A stretch of 64,000 bases of DNA from Pirellula staleyi DSM 6068 (GCF_000025185.1 NC_013720.1:2356001-2420000), one strand, 5' to 3'. Numbered from the stretch's first letter, positions 8,786 through 17,927 are shown. Program-made: numbers and translations. Notes: generated by a model not told the origin, from the sequence alone.

Positions 8786-10315
8786 TTAGTTCTCGATCGT
8801 CGCGCCGGGGCGCAACAGTTTTAGCAAAGTTTCGCGTAGTTCGCGCACTTTCAGGGGCATCGTCAGGAGGAGTCGATGCGGCGCCATGTTCGCACTTTTG
8901 ATAATCGAGGTTTGTCGCTGGTCGACAAACAAGATCGCCGGGACATCTTTGCTCGAGGCGTTCATGCCAAAAATGTTGAACGCTTCTAGCGCCGAGTTGC
9001 CCAGTTCAGGGGTGCTGAAAATCACGCAATCGGCGGGCTTCACCGGATCGTCGTTGAATCGCTGAATCGCACGCATCGGGTCGCTGAAGATCAGCACGCG
9101 ATAGCCATGCTTTTTCAGGCGTTCGCGGAGGGCATCCTGCATTTCGATCTTCGACTCGATGATCATCAGGGTCTTCGAAGCCCCTTCAGTTTCAGACGCC
9201 ACTTTTTTGTCGACTTTGGCAGCAAGTCTGGCTGCTTCGGCCGCCGCTGCTGCGTCGCTGGCTGCCACGGCATCGGCATCACCCGTGTCGCCCGCTTCAA
9301 GGTGAAGCAATACGCGTTTGGCTTCTTCGAGCATTTCCTGCGCGGAGCTGAATCGACGTTCAGGACTGAGCTCGATCGATCGCTGAACGAACGAAGCCAA
9401 ACGCCGAGGCAGGTTCGGCTCGAGCATGAGGACTGGCTTGATCGACTGGAAGCGAGTGAGGCTGAGACGCTGGATGCGATCGCGCGTTTCTGCCAGCGGA
9501 GGCTGGCCGGTCAGCATGTTGTAAAGAATGGTGCCGGTGAAATAGAGATCGCTCCGTGGGTCGTTGTTGCGGACCCCAGAAGCGCGCTCGAGACCGGCGT
9601 AGTCGATGGTGCGTGGATTGGTGAGTTCGTCGTCTTTGCCCGAGGCGGTGGCCGCCGCGCTGAGGCCGGCAAGACCAAAGTCCACGATCTTGGCTTTGCC
9701 GCGGCTGGTGACCAGGATGTTCGACATTTTGATGTCGCGGTGGGTCATCCCTTTTTCAAAGGCGTAGGCCAAACCCGCTACGATGTCGATCGTAAGGCGG
9801 AGCGCTTCGAGCGGCTCGAGTTTTTTGCGTACACGCGTGAACTCGCGCAAGTTTCGGCCTTCGACGAACTCCATCACGAGGTATGGGGAGGGGATCGAGT
9901 TCACTTCATAAATCGGCACGATGCTGGGGTGTCGGAGTTGCACACCGACTTGGCCTTCGCGAAGGAACTGCTCGGTCGATTCGGCGCTTTCGCGGAATCG
10001 TTTGCGCAAGACCTTCACTGCCACCACGCGACCGGTTTGTTTGTGCACCGCCCGATAGACGCGAGCAAAAGTCCCCGTGCCGACCAGATACAGCACGCGA
10101 TACTCGCCGTAGAAATAGCCCCCTCGTTCTCCCTTGAGGAGCCGGTCGAGCTGGTAGTTCGTCAGGAGCTCGCGCCGCAGAAGTAAGCTGGTGAATTGCT
10201 CGAGGGTGACTTCGCGCGTTCCGAGTTCCGCCCAGACCGTTTCGATCTGGCGAGACTCGAGGAGCGCGGAATCGAGAATCCGCTGGCCGAGTTTTTCTGC
10301 GGTAACGTCCGACAT
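8786..10315 (-). CDS. Ser/Thr protein kinase with C-terminal pseudo-receiver domain
   Basis: 509 residues from the ATG at 10315; the frame extends to 10369, but MSDVTAEKLG is the more natural start. After a helical N-terminal region (about 1-70) comes a Hanks-type kinase: glycine loop VGTGTFARVY, Lys in AVKVLRK (about 101), HRDIKMSN (Asp about 194) and VDFGLAG (Asp about 212). The APE position reads AGLERASG. A low-complexity Ala linker leads to a CheY-like fold at about 382-506. That fold lacks the acidic pocket (LMIIESK) and has Ser near the phospho-acceptor position (CVIFSTPELG), so it probably is not phosphorylated. No transmembrane segment is seen. Confidence 0.88.
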   Translation of the reverse strand: MSDVTAEKLGQRILDSALLESRQIETVWAELGTREVTLEQFTSLLLRRELLTNYQLDRLLKGERGGYFYGEYRVLYLVGTGTFARVYRAVHKQTGRVVAVKVLRKRFRESAESTEQFLREGQVGVQLRHPSIVPIYEVNSIPSPYLVMEFVEGRNLREFTRVRKKLEPLEALRLTIDIVAGLAYAFEKGMTHRDIKMSNILVTSRGKAKIVDFGLAGLSAAATASGKDDELTNPRTIDYAGLERASGVRNNDPRSDLYFTGTILYNMLTGQPPLAETRDRIQRLSLTRFQSIKPVLMLEPNLPRRLASFVQRSIELSPERRFSSAQEMLEEAKRVLLHLEAGDTGDADAVAASDAAAAAEAARLAAKVDKKVASETEGASKTLMIIESKIEMQDALRERLKKHGYRVLIFSDPMRAIQRFNDDPVKPADCVIFSTPELGNSALEAFNIFGMNASSKDVPAILFVDQRQTSIIKSANMAPHRLLLTMPLKVRELRETLLKLLRPGATIEN

Positions 10316-10651
10316 GAACCTGTCTGTCGCTAGTAGATGACTCGTTGGCTGACAGTCGTCGACTGCCAAAGTGGATTGGCAACCGAGGGGCAGGGGAGAG
10401 CAGGCAGCACCCCCCTGGAGGCCATGCTACGCAACATTCCCAAGGGTAGCAATCGCGCCGCACTTCCCACGCTTGGGTTAGTTTACTTCATCTCGGTGCA
10501 GAGCGCGTGAAGATCGTCTAGCAGGCAGGTTGTTTTTGCGAAAGAAATAGGGCCCGCAGTGCTGGTTAGGTGCGGGCAACAGCCGGTCGCCGAAGGTGGG
10601 ATAAAGACCGGCTGAATTGCTCGAAAGTCGCATCGCTGCAAGAGTTCGAGA

Positions 10652-10948
10652 CTACTGGCCACGACCTTGGGTGTCGTCGCCACTGTTTCGCAGGGCATCT
10701 CGCTCGCGGCGGGTCGCTTCGAGATCGAACACCAGATACTTCATGTCGAGCCGCAGCTGGCTCAAGGCTTCCTGCACGAGATTCAGGATGCGACGGCGAC
10801 GCTTGGTGCTATCAACCACGCGAAACATCAGCGGTTCGAGCTTCGAACGGACCTCAGCGGGGAGCGAAGCGACGGCAGCAGCCAGTTCAGCTACGTCCTT
10901 AGGAAGTTCGTCGTTCGAAGTGGCAGCGATGTGTGGTGTCGTGGTCAT
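10652..10948 (-). CDS. Small conserved-type coiled-coil protein of unknown function
   Basis: 98 residues from ATG 10948 (the frame runs back to 11017). The product is helical and charged: a region DVAELAAAVASLP, a basic stretch DSTKRRRRIL, then a heptad-like segment QEALSQLRLDMKYLVFDLEA ending in Arg/Glu-rich sequence. The basic patch followed by a coiled coil could bind nucleic acid or a partner protein, but I do not recognise the family. It stands alone between the kinase gene and the large secreted protein gene. It has normal codon use and no signal peptide. Confidence 0.6.
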   Translation of the reverse strand: MTTTPHIAATSNDELPKDVAELAAAVASLPAEVRSKLEPLMFRVVDSTKRRRRILNLVQEALSQLRLDMKYLVFDLEATRRERDALRNSGDDTQGRGQ

Positions 10949-11248
10949 TGGTTGCGTCTCCGTTAGTGGCCGATGAATGCTTAGGTAAGAAAGCGAACCT
11001 TGTGCCAGAGTTGGCACAGGGATTGGCCAGTTAGGGCGTAACTCTAAGTGCCTTCGACGTTTGCGTCAAATATTTGGCAAACTTTGCGGGCTGGGTGGTT
11101 GTGGAGATTTTGCCACAGTCGGTCTGGAAAATTTTCGCAAACGTTGCTAACAGGCGACTTTAGAGCGAAATGCGCGCGGGTGCCCCGATTGTCGTTTTTG
11201 GACAACATCCAGTTGATAACTAGCTGAAGCAGATCGACGCCGAGACTC
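10949..11248. other. Intergenic region between divergent genes
   Basis: About 300 nt separating the small minus-strand gene from the large plus-strand secreted protein gene. It presumably holds both promoters. It is less G+C-rich than the flanks and contains several TTTTGCC/TTTGGCAAAC-like words, but no hairpin, repeat or RNA gene that I can support. Confidence 0.4.
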
Positions 11249-14047
11249 ATGCCGAATCACTGCACAACTCGAATCCACCAGCTTCCGGGCGGAAGATGCG
11301 TGCGCGAAGTGCTTGTCTCAGCAGTGGTTACGGCGACTCTGCTCGTCTTCTCGGCTGGGGCGAATGCTCAGCTGCGAGATAGTTTTGAAGGGCCCGAGCC
11401 AACGTGGCGACTCGCCGAAGCCGATTGCGGCGTGAAAGTGCTGGCTCAGCAGCGTGCACTCGGGCAAGCGCATGGCGGGAACGCCAGCGAGTATTCGCGG
11501 CTGTCGATTGGCAACGGCACCTATGTCTACATGACCCGCTCGATTGGTCGCTGCGGTGTGATTGCCGAACTAGCGCCCAGTATGTGGGTGAAATGCGACC
11601 GAGCCAATGTACGGCTAATGCTTCGCGTGGTGCTGCCACGCTCGATCGATCCCGGTTCGGGACAGCCTCTCACCGCGCTGCTGCGGGGCGATGCCTACAC
11701 CGACGTTGGCAACTGGCAGCAACTGACTGTGCCGACACCCCTCACGCTGCTGCAGCGCGAAGCGGTGGTGCTCCGCACGCAGTTTGGTCGCGAAGTGGAT
11801 ATGCGTGGCGCTTATGCCGATCTGCTGGTGCTGAATACTTACACCGGTCCTGGCGAAACACAGCTGTGGTTCGACGATCTCGAGATCGCGGGCTATGTGA
11901 ACATCGACGAAGCACCGGCGGCGGATGGCGGCAACACCAGCTCGGTGAACTCCCGTAGCAACGGACAAACGTCGGACTCCGATGGCTCGGCAGTGCGTGT
12001 CGCTCAAAAGGCGCCGCAGCTCGAAGGTTCGATCCTCACGGTGGCGAATCGGCCGTTCATGGTCCGCGCGATTCAGTATCAAGGCGAGCCACTCGAGTGG
12101 CTGCGATCGTTGGGCTTTAACACCATCAAGCTCACCTCGTCCCCATCGTCGCAACTGATCAAAGAGGCCCGTCGGCTCGAGATGTGGATTATCGCGCCAC
12201 CACCTTATGGAGACATGGCCGCTAGTAGCGATGACTTCGATCGAATCATCGCTTGGAGTTTAGGAAGTCGACTGGGCGATGCCGACGTGCGAGCCACGGA
12301 AGATTTGGCGGTGGAACTGCGGCGCAATGATCGGATGAATCGTCCGATCGTTTGTTCAGCCGATTGTCAGCTTGCAGCCTACAGCCGAATCGCAGGTATT
12401 TTGCAGGTCGATCAACCACTGCTTGGCAGCACGGTCGAGTTGATGTCGTATCGCTCGTGGCTTTCGAGTCGTCCACGCATTGCCCGACCGGGAACACCGA
12501 TGTGGGCCGGCATTGCCATGCAGTCGTCGACCAAGCTTGATGAACAACTACGAGCATTCTCGGCTTCGGCGCGAGCGGAAGATGATCCCGATCCCGATCA
12601 GCTTCGACTGCAAGTTTATGCCGCGCTTTCGGCAGGGATGAAGGGGCTGGTGTTTCAATCCAACGCGCCGCTGGCCATCGATACGATCTCAGCCGGACTG
12701 CGAACCGACACACTCAAACTGCTCAATCACGAACTCGCAATGCTCGAACCATGGGTCGCGGGTGGTTCGCTGGTCGACGACATGATTTCGTTCGATCCCA
12801 GTGTGCAAGTGAGTGTGCTGCAAACCGAGCGCTCGAAACTTTTGCTGATCACGCGTCATGCCTCGCATCAGCAGTATGTCGCTGCGCCACCACCTAGTAC
12901 CCCGATTTCGCTCGTGGTTCCAGGCGTTCCGATTTCCGATCGTGCTTACCAAATCACCATGGCGGGGCTGAAGCAACTTCGCGCCACGCCCGGAAGTGGC
13001 GGCACTCGAATCACGATCGAAGATGCCGGAATTGCGACGGCGGTGGTGCTGACCCAAGATCCGCTCGTGGTGCATCACTTGCAGCGAACGCTCGCACAAA
13101 GTCAGCAGGAAGTGGCCCGACTGCGTTACGACATGGCGGTTCGTCGGCATGCGACCACGGTGAATATCGATCGCGAACTGGCAATCCGCTCGCATCCGCT
13201 CGAAGGTTCGACGCAGCGGCTCGACGAAGCACGCAGCAACTTAGAACAAGCGCGTCGGATGCATGAATCGGCGAACTACAGCGAAGTCCACCGCTTTAGT
13301 GCGCGGGCCGAATCGCTACTTGCACGTGTGCGACGTGGCCACTGGGAGCAAACCGCTGCAGCATTTCCCTCGCCCGCCGCGAGCCCTTGCATTGGCCGCT
13401 TTACGACGTTGCCATTGCACTGGAGTGTCGCCGAGCGAATTCGTCGCGGCACATTTTCGCCGAACTATTTAGCGGCTGGTGACATGGAAAATCTGGCGGT
13501 GATGCTCGAAGCAGGTTGGCGACAACAGCGTCGCTTGCCTGCAGGCGTTGATGCCGACGTCGCCCTCTCGCTGCGCGAGCCGCATAGTGGTCGGTCCTCG
13601 ACTCGCTTAGCAGCTTGGGTTGCCAATCCGAAAGAAGCACCCGCTGTTCTTGAGCGACCACCGGTTTGGATCACCAGCAGTCCCGTGCCTGTTCGAATGG
13701 GACAGATTGTGCGCGTGCATGGCTGGGTGAATGTTCCGGCGCGACTCACAGGAACAGCCGACGGCCTGCATGTGTTCGATTCGATCGGTGGTCCTGAACT
13801 GGGTGATCGCATTCGTCTGACACAAGGTTGGCGCGAGTTCACGCTCTATCGCAGCGTACCTGATAACGGACAGCTGACTCTCACGTTTGCTCTCACGGGA
13901 CTCGGTGAAGCATCGATCGATTCCGTATCGGTTCATCTGCTCGATCCACCACCTTTACGCCCGGCGGGAACTCCCGACCCGGCCATGCAAAATCCATTTC
14001 CAGGAGCTGCGAGTCTTTTGCCAGCCTCGCCTCCCACACCGCGATAA
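11249..14047 (+). CDS. Large secreted protein of unknown function, possible glycosidase-like core
   Basis: 932 residues. The segment VREVLVSAVVTATLLVFSAG followed by ANAQ is a good signal peptide. A GTG at 11300, exactly where that peptide begins and with GGCGGAAG upstream, is a strong alternative start to the ATG at 11249. An N-terminal beta-rich region (about 40-230) ends in LWFDDLEIAG, like carbohydrate-binding jelly-roll domains. The middle (about 265-490) has strands such as WLRSLGFNTIKL, MWIIAPPPYG and ALSAGMKGLVFQS that suggest a TIM-barrel glycosidase-like fold. A helical stretch (about 610-700) and another beta-rich domain follow. No catalytic residues can be assigned. It is probably exported to act on or bind polysaccharide. 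Confidence 0.75.
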   Translation: MPNHCTTRIHQLPGGRCVREVLVSAVVTATLLVFSAGANAQLRDSFEGPEPTWRLAEADCGVKVLAQQRALGQAHGGNASEYSRLSIGNGTYVYMTRSIGRCGVIAELAPSMWVKCDRANVRLMLRVVLPRSIDPGSGQPLTALLRGDAYTDVGNWQQLTVPTPLTLLQREAVVLRTQFGREVDMRGAYADLLVLNTYTGPGETQLWFDDLEIAGYVNIDEAPAADGGNTSSVNSRSNGQTSDSDGSAVRVAQKAPQLEGSILTVANRPFMVRAIQYQGEPLEWLRSLGFNTIKLTSSPSSQLIKEARRLEMWIIAPPPYGDMAASSDDFDRIIAWSLGSRLGDADVRATEDLAVELRRNDRMNRPIVCSADCQLAAYSRIAGILQVDQPLLGSTVELMSYRSWLSSRPRIARPGTPMWAGIAMQSSTKLDEQLRAFSASARAEDDPDPDQLRLQVYAALSAGMKGLVFQSNAPLAIDTISAGLRTDTLKLLNHELAMLEPWVAGGSLVDDMISFDPSVQVSVLQTERSKLLLITRHASHQQYVAAPPPSTPISLVVPGVPISDRAYQITMAGLKQLRATPGSGGTRITIEDAGIATAVVLTQDPLVVHHLQRTLAQSQQEVARLRYDMAVRRHATTVNIDRELAIRSHPLEGSTQRLDEARSNLEQARRMHESANYSEVHRFSARAESLLARVRRGHWEQTAAAFPSPAASPCIGRFTTLPLHWSVAERIRRGTFSPNYLAAGDMENLAVMLEAGWRQQRRLPAGVDADVALSLREPHSGRSSTRLAAWVANPKEAPAVLERPPVWITSSPVPVRMGQIVRVHGWVNVPARLTGTADGLHVFDSIGGPELGDRIRLTQGWREFTLYRSVPDNGQLTLTFALTGLGEASIDSVSVHLLDPPPLRPAGTPDPAMQNPFPGAASLLPASPPTPR

Positions 14048-14059
14048 AGCTCGGCACAC

Positions 14060-14617
14060 TTAGTAGCGCCAAGCATTCGGCACGTTCTGAGCGCTGGGGT
14101 GCTGAGGAGCGAGCGAAGGCTTTTGATCAGCCGCCTCGGTCGTCAGGATCTGAGAAGCGGCCGAGTCGATATAGCCTGTGATCCCGTTGAGCAATCGCTG
14201 ACTTGCACCATCGAGCTTCTGCTCGACATACTGCTCCCGAGCCATCGTGCCGGTGCCTTCATACTGACTCGCCACCGAATGCGGGAGTGGCTCGCTCGGA
14301 GCCTGCCAAGGGGTGGCGGTCATCGGCTCCTCTCCATACCACGGGTCGCTGCCAGTGGGAGCTGGAAAGGCCGGGCCGGTATAGCTGCGGTCGACCGTAG
14401 TTTGAACTGTTGCGGGAACCGCCGGAAGCTGAAACCAGTTCGACGCCTCGGGGGCATTCGGGCCGGCGGTCGTTTGGGCAGCAGCTTGGGGAACCAGCCG
14501 ATCGAGTTCGCTGGTCCAGCGCTGCCAGTCCACTTGGGGCAGCATCCACACCAGAGCCAAAGCCCCAAGCACTTCCACAATCGTGGCCGAGAAAAAACGA
14601 ATGGGATTGAGACGCAC
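14060..14617 (-). CDS. Single-pass membrane protein of unknown function
   Basis: 185 residues from a GTG at 14617 that has AAGGGG upstream; another in-frame GTG lies at 14656. A short basic N-terminus is followed by one hydrophobic segment (FFSATIVEVLGALALVWMLP) and then a Pro/Thr/Ala-rich, probably extracytoplasmic region with a helical C-terminus (YVEQKLDGASQRLLNGITGY). No domain is recognised. It is convergent with the large secreted protein gene, leaving 12 nt between the two stops. The membrane anchor with low-complexity tail is typical of planctomycete envelope proteins, but no role can be given. Confidence 0.55.
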   Translation of the reverse strand: MRLNPIRFFSATIVEVLGALALVWMLPQVDWQRWTSELDRLVPQAAAQTTAGPNAPEASNWFQLPAVPATVQTTVDRSYTGPAFPAPTGSDPWYGEEPMTATPWQAPSEPLPHSVASQYEGTGTMAREQYVEQKLDGASQRLLNGITGYIDSAASQILTTEAADQKPSLAPQHPSAQNVPNAWRY

Positions 14618-14888
14618 TAGAGCACCCCTTCCTTGGTAACACTCACTACCAGGCACTCGCCGATCCTTGGCGACCTCGATAGCGGCTCGTTTTTGCCAGC
14701 GGCTTTCAAAGCGAAAGCACCAGCGTCATTGCTGCTGGCAACACGCTAGGGGGAAACAGCAACGACTGTGCCGTGCGTAATGAAAAGTCGCAACTTTGCG
14801 CCCTAAGGTACGTCGTATCTTCGGCTTGCTGACTTTGCGGCCTGCGGCGACAGCTTTCCGCGATTGCATTTCTGTCTCAAAATTGAAG

Positions 14889-15116
14889 TCAGAAGTTCTC
14901 AGGCTGAGAATCCTCGGCGGCGTCATCGCCCGAACTATCGAGCATGCTAGCACTTGCGGAAGATTGGGCCGCTTGACGCGTCAGGGCTCGCTGCAGCCGA
15001 TCGATTTGCTCGGCTTGCTCCCGCACCACCTGCGAGAGGACCTCCACCTTCCGGTCGAGATGCGTGATCAAGATTTCGAGGTCGATCAGGTGCTCTTCCG
15101 CCGAACGCTGAGCCAT
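14889..15116 (-). CDS. slyX: SlyX-family small coiled-coil protein
   Basis: 75 residues from ATG 15116, MAQRSAEEH. The sequence LEILITHLDRKVEVLSQVV followed by EQAEQIDRLQRAL matches the SlyX pattern: a short coiled coil with an EQ-IDRLQ core and a variable, here Ser/Asp-rich, tail. SlyX proteins are about 70-80 residues long and their function is unknown. The frame remains open to 15245, but that extension is Arg-rich and not family-like. It is a single gene with no obvious operon partner. Family membership is likely from pattern alone. Confidence 0.7.
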   Translation of the reverse strand: MAQRSAEEHLIDLEILITHLDRKVEVLSQVVREQAEQIDRLQRALTRQAAQSSASASMLDSSGDDAAEDSQPENF

Positions 15117-15880
15117 CGCAAGATCTCGCCGAACTAAAAGAATCGAGCCTCTTTCGCCAAGCTTCGATTTTAGCGAGTTGCGTCTACGAAAAAACGCCTG
15201 GCATACCCTCACCCCAAAACTGCCCCTTGGTGCGCGAGTATGCAAGGCGTCTAGCCTAGGTCATCGGCCTCCACGTTGGATCAACATTTCGACATTTGTA
15301 GTTTTCGAGGCATTTTGCGCATCGCCGCAAGCGATGTTCGCTGCGGCCGGCCGCAGGATTTCAGCGGCGAAACAGGTGCCCGACGGGACCGATTATCGTG
15401 CCTGCAGCGAGTGGCCATCTCCTGCTGGTTTCCGCGCGACCAGCGCGCGCTCGCGCGTGTCGACGTGTGCCGTTTAAGGGGATTTCGCTGGCCGCCGCGC
15501 AGCCAGCGCGCGCTGGCGCAAGTCGGCGCGCGCCCCTCCGCCGGAATTGCCCCACTGCCGATCCCCCATCGGCTCGCGAGTTCGGCCCCCAAACCGCTCC
15601 GCCCCCTTCGCGCGCTCATTGCCAACCTGCGCTGCTGTCCGACTCGCCACCCCTGCAGCACCCCGCCACAGCCTCTCCGAAGCCTCGCGACGGTAAGATG
15701 TAACGCCTACGCACGAGATAGCACCGCTAGCGACACGATAGCCACCCCCAGCGGATAGAAATTTTTCGTCGTAAAGTATTTTCCAGGAATATACTTAGGA
15801 CGAATTTGGTGACGAGGGGGTTTTGCTCGCCGAGCCCGACCGTCTACAATCTGGGCATCGAAATTCGCGAAACCTTCAAA
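15117..15880. other. Long G+C-rich noncoding stretch
   Basis: About 760 nt between slyX and the small gene at 15896. The open frames here are Arg/Ala/Pro-rich on every strand and look like by-products of composition. It contains an imperfect direct duplication (about 15433-15464 and 15494-15528) built around CAGCGCGCGCT, and a 15-nt word GATAGCACCGCTAGC at 15717 that recurs at 16701. The last 120 nt turn A+T-rich and probably carry the promoter for the downstream gene. Confidence 0.45.
15433..15528. repeat. Imperfect direct duplication with GC-alternating core
   Basis: Two copies of about 32-35 nt, 15433-15464 and 15494-15528, share the core CCAGCGCGCGCT and a downstream GTCGNCG. The cores are self-complementary (AGCGCGCGCT), so each could form a small hairpin. 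No function is known to me. Confidence 0.5.
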
Positions 15881-15895
15881 ATGAGACCCTCCACC

Positions 15896-16123
15896 ATGAA
15901 CCTAACACTACCAGAACTGCTGGATGGTTCGTCGCCCACTACGGCGGCAGTGGTTGCTCGTAGCATCGTCGACCCTGCTCGGTTCCGCGAGCTGCTTGTT
16001 TCGCATCGCCGCATGGAACGCTTTCAAGAGCCTTCCCGAATCAAGATGCGTGGCCTCAAGGACCTCGACACCGGCGAGATCTTCCTCGTCGACGAACGCC
16101 GCCTCCTCGAACGCAGTCGCTAA
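15896..16123 (+). CDS. Small basic protein of unknown function
   Basis: 75 residues from ATG 15896 (80 from ATG 15881). An acidic/hydrophobic N-terminus LTLPELLDGSSP leads to a basic helical segment (FRELLVSHRRMERFQEPSR) and an ending DTGEIFLVDERRLLERSR. The sequence is well behaved, with a sharp switch from the noncoding DNA upstream to coding-like composition. I do not recognise the family. It is isolated between two long noncoding stretches. Confidence 0.5.
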   Translation: MNLTLPELLDGSSPTTAAVVARSIVDPARFRELLVSHRRMERFQEPSRIKMRGLKDLDTGEIFLVDERRLLERSR

Positions 16124-16242
16124 GCTCGGCCGCGCTCCCATCGGCATTCTCTATATCCCCAGGCAAATCGCTGCGCTCTGCACGCCGTGATGCCGCAGGC
16201 CACTCTTCCACGCTGACAACCTCGCCGCAAGGTGCCTGCTCT

Positions 16243-16339
16243 CAGGTGCCATGCTCCTGTCACGAAGTACGGGTGCGATGCTCCTCTTTGCCCGGCTCGG
16301 GGTGCCATGCTCCTCTCGCGCAGCAGGAGGAGCATGCGA
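16243..16339. repeat. GGTGCCATGCTCCT palindrome family: partial copies plus one full copy
   Basis: A full copy at 16299-16339 has arms CATGCTCCTC and GAGGAGCATG around a CGCGCAGCAG loop. Two degraded left arms (GGTGCCATGCTCCTG and GGTGCGATGCTCCTC) lie immediately upstream. The full copy is identical over 41 nt to 16459-16499, and over 40 nt, inverted, to 25515-25554. Confidence 0.85.
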
Positions 16340-16378
16340 CCTGCCACAGCGGGCTTTCTCGCAGCTAACTTGTCCTCA

Positions 16379-16435
16379 GCATGCTTGTCCTCCTCCGTGC
16401 CCATGGCACTTCGTCGGGCAAGCATGGCACCCAGC
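16379..16435. repeat. Variant of the GGTGCCATGCT palindrome family (inverted)
   Basis: GCATGCTTGTCCTCC followed by a spacer and GGGCAAGCATGGCACCCA. The arms GCTTGTCC/GGCAAGC form a stem. The same variant recurs at 20271-20325. Confidence 0.75.
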
Positions 16436-16458
16436 TAGCAGCTCCTTGGTTCGTCAAA

Positions 16459-16499
16459 GGGGTGCCATGCTCCTCTCGCGCAGCAGGAGGAGCATGCGA
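16459..16499. repeat. GGTGCCATGCTCCT palindrome, second identical copy
   Basis: Identical for 41 nt to 16299-16339, in direct orientation, 160 nt downstream. Confidence 0.9.
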
Positions 16500-16570
16500 A
16501 GCTTGGCTCATGCTTCCTATTCTCCGGCTTGTCCTACTACTTCATCGAGCAATCAATGTTAGGCAAAACG

Positions 16571-16604
16571 GGGTGGCACTGCTGGCTTGTCCAGCAGTGT
16601 GAAT
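16571..16604. repeat. CACTGCTGGCTTGTCCAGCAGTG palindrome
   Basis: Arms CACTGCTGG/CCAGCAGTG with a CTTGT loop. All 34 nt are the exact reverse complement of 19883-19916. Confidence 0.9.
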
Positions 16605-16977
16605 CGCAGCTGAGGGTGACATTAACCGATATACGAAGTAATACTTGCTCCCGTGTGCACTTCGTCGAGCTAGCCTCGCCCCAGCATTCGTGTGGCGCGT
16701 GATAGCACCGCTAGCCTCGACCTTCTTCACCCTCCACGTCAGTCGCAAGTCGACGCTAGCAATGCTTTTTCCATGCATTCCCGCTCGCGCCGGAGGCTAA
16801 TCCGAATATCTTGCCAAAATCGATGTCGACACGATTGGCAAAATGAGCATAATCCCACCCCGCCTGCCAAAGTGCACAGCCGTCAAAAGCCGATTCAGTT
16901 GCTAGGACCTAATCGGTGTGTGATGGCTCGCCAAGTTGGCGGCAGATGGACGGATCCAGACCCAAGTCCGCAGCAGC

Positions 16978-17874
16978 ATGATGCACCGCTGTGGCACGCG
17001 AGATTCAATCGTGGCCAACATTCACCCAACGGCTGTAGTCGACAGCAGCGCCGAAATCGGTGCTGACGTGACGATCGGCCCGTTTTGCGTTATCGAGAAA
17101 GGGGTGGTGATTGGCGACGGCTGCACGCTCGAAAGTCGCGTGGTCGTCAAAAGTCGCACTTCTCTCGGACGTCAAAACGAAATCGGCGAAGGGACCGTCC
17201 TCGGCGGCCGCGCCCAACATGTGCACGTCCTCGATCCCGGAGGTGTGCTCATCATCGGCGACAACAACCGGATTCGCGAAAACGCGACGGTTCATCGTGG
17301 CTATGCCAACGATGCCAAAACCACGATCGGCAACAACAATCTCATGATGGTCGGAGTGCACGTCGCTCACGATTGCACCGTCGGCAACAACACCATCATC
17401 GTCAACAACGCCATGCTCGCCGGGCATGTACAGGTCGAAGATCGCGCCTACATCTCCGGTGGCGTTGCGATTCACCAATTCTGCCGCGTCGGAAAATTGG
17501 CCATGGTGGGTGGCCTCGCCAAGGTGACCCAGGATGTGCCCCCGTTCGTGCTCGTCGAAGGTGGTGGCGCTCCCGAAGTTGTCGGACTCAATAAAGTTGG
17601 CATCCGTCGCAATGGCTACACCGCCGACGAAATGCTGCAGCTCAAAACCGCCTATCGTGTGATCTATCGCCAGGGACTCCGCTGGAGCGAAGTGCTCGAG
17701 ATCCTGCAGCGCGATTTCCCGACCGGACCTGCCGCCGCGATGCACGAATTTTTCGTCACCGGCAAACGAGGCTACGTGCAAGAACGACGTATCTCGCGCA
17801 AGGCCACCCTCAAACTCGCCGCTCCACCAGCGGACGAAGATGCCAGCGAATCTCGCGGTCGCGGCGCAGCCTAG
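16978..17874 (+). CDS. lpxA: Acyl-[ACP]-UDP-N-acetylglucosamine O-acyltransferase
   Basis: Catalyses the first step of lipid A synthesis, 3-O-acylation of UDP-GlcNAc, in the cytosol. The hexapeptide-repeat left-handed beta helix starts at IHPTAVVDSSAEIGADVTIG. The catalytic His is in VAHDCTVGNN (about H131), followed by HQFCRVGKLAMVGG and TQDVPPFV, all typical of LpxA rather than LpxD. The start is uncertain: ATG 16978, ATG 16981 and GTG 17011 are in frame, and family alignment favours 17011. A short charged C-terminal tail (DEDASESRGRGAA) exceeds the usual length. No other lipid A gene is adjacent. Its presence implies a Gram-negative-type outer membrane. Confidence 0.93.
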   Translation: MMHRCGTRDSIVANIHPTAVVDSSAEIGADVTIGPFCVIEKGVVIGDGCTLESRVVVKSRTSLGRQNEIGEGTVLGGRAQHVHVLDPGGVLIIGDNNRIRENATVHRGYANDAKTTIGNNNLMMVGVHVAHDCTVGNNTIIVNNAMLAGHVQVEDRAYISGGVAIHQFCRVGKLAMVGGLAKVTQDVPPFVLVEGGGAPEVVGLNKVGIRRNGYTADEMLQLKTAYRVIYRQGLRWSEVLEILQRDFPTGPAAAMHEFFVTGKRGYVQERRISRKATLKLAAPPADEDASESRGRGAA

Positions 17875-17927
17875 TGCCCCAGAAGCAGAGGCTAGGGGCT
17901 AGAGATTAGAGATTAGAGGCTAGTCCC

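Larger units (their letters stand above)
16124..16977. other. Repeat-filled noncoding region upstream of lpxA
   Basis: About 850 nt without a credible gene. It holds at least four copies or partial copies of the GGTGCCATGCTCCT palindrome family, one 34-nt palindrome of a second family (16571-16604) and the GATAGCACCGCTAGC word at 16701. Open frames across the repeats (for example 16251-16562) simply translate the repeat. Confidence 0.6.

Noticed and set aside
7613-8824. 403-codon open frame opposite the PQQ-propeller gene
   Set aside because: No family features; the minus-strand frame encodes a clear propeller protein with signal peptide.
9107-10186. 359-codon open frame opposite the kinase gene
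   Set aside because: No good start or motif; complementary to intact kinase motifs.
15281-15661. Arg-rich open frames on both strands in the G+C-rich stretch
   Set aside because: Composition artefact; no start site, domain or conservation signal.
16243-16499. Possible CRISPR array
   Set aside because: The repeats are palindromic, irregularly spaced and present in single or partial copies elsewhere; no cas genes are nearby.
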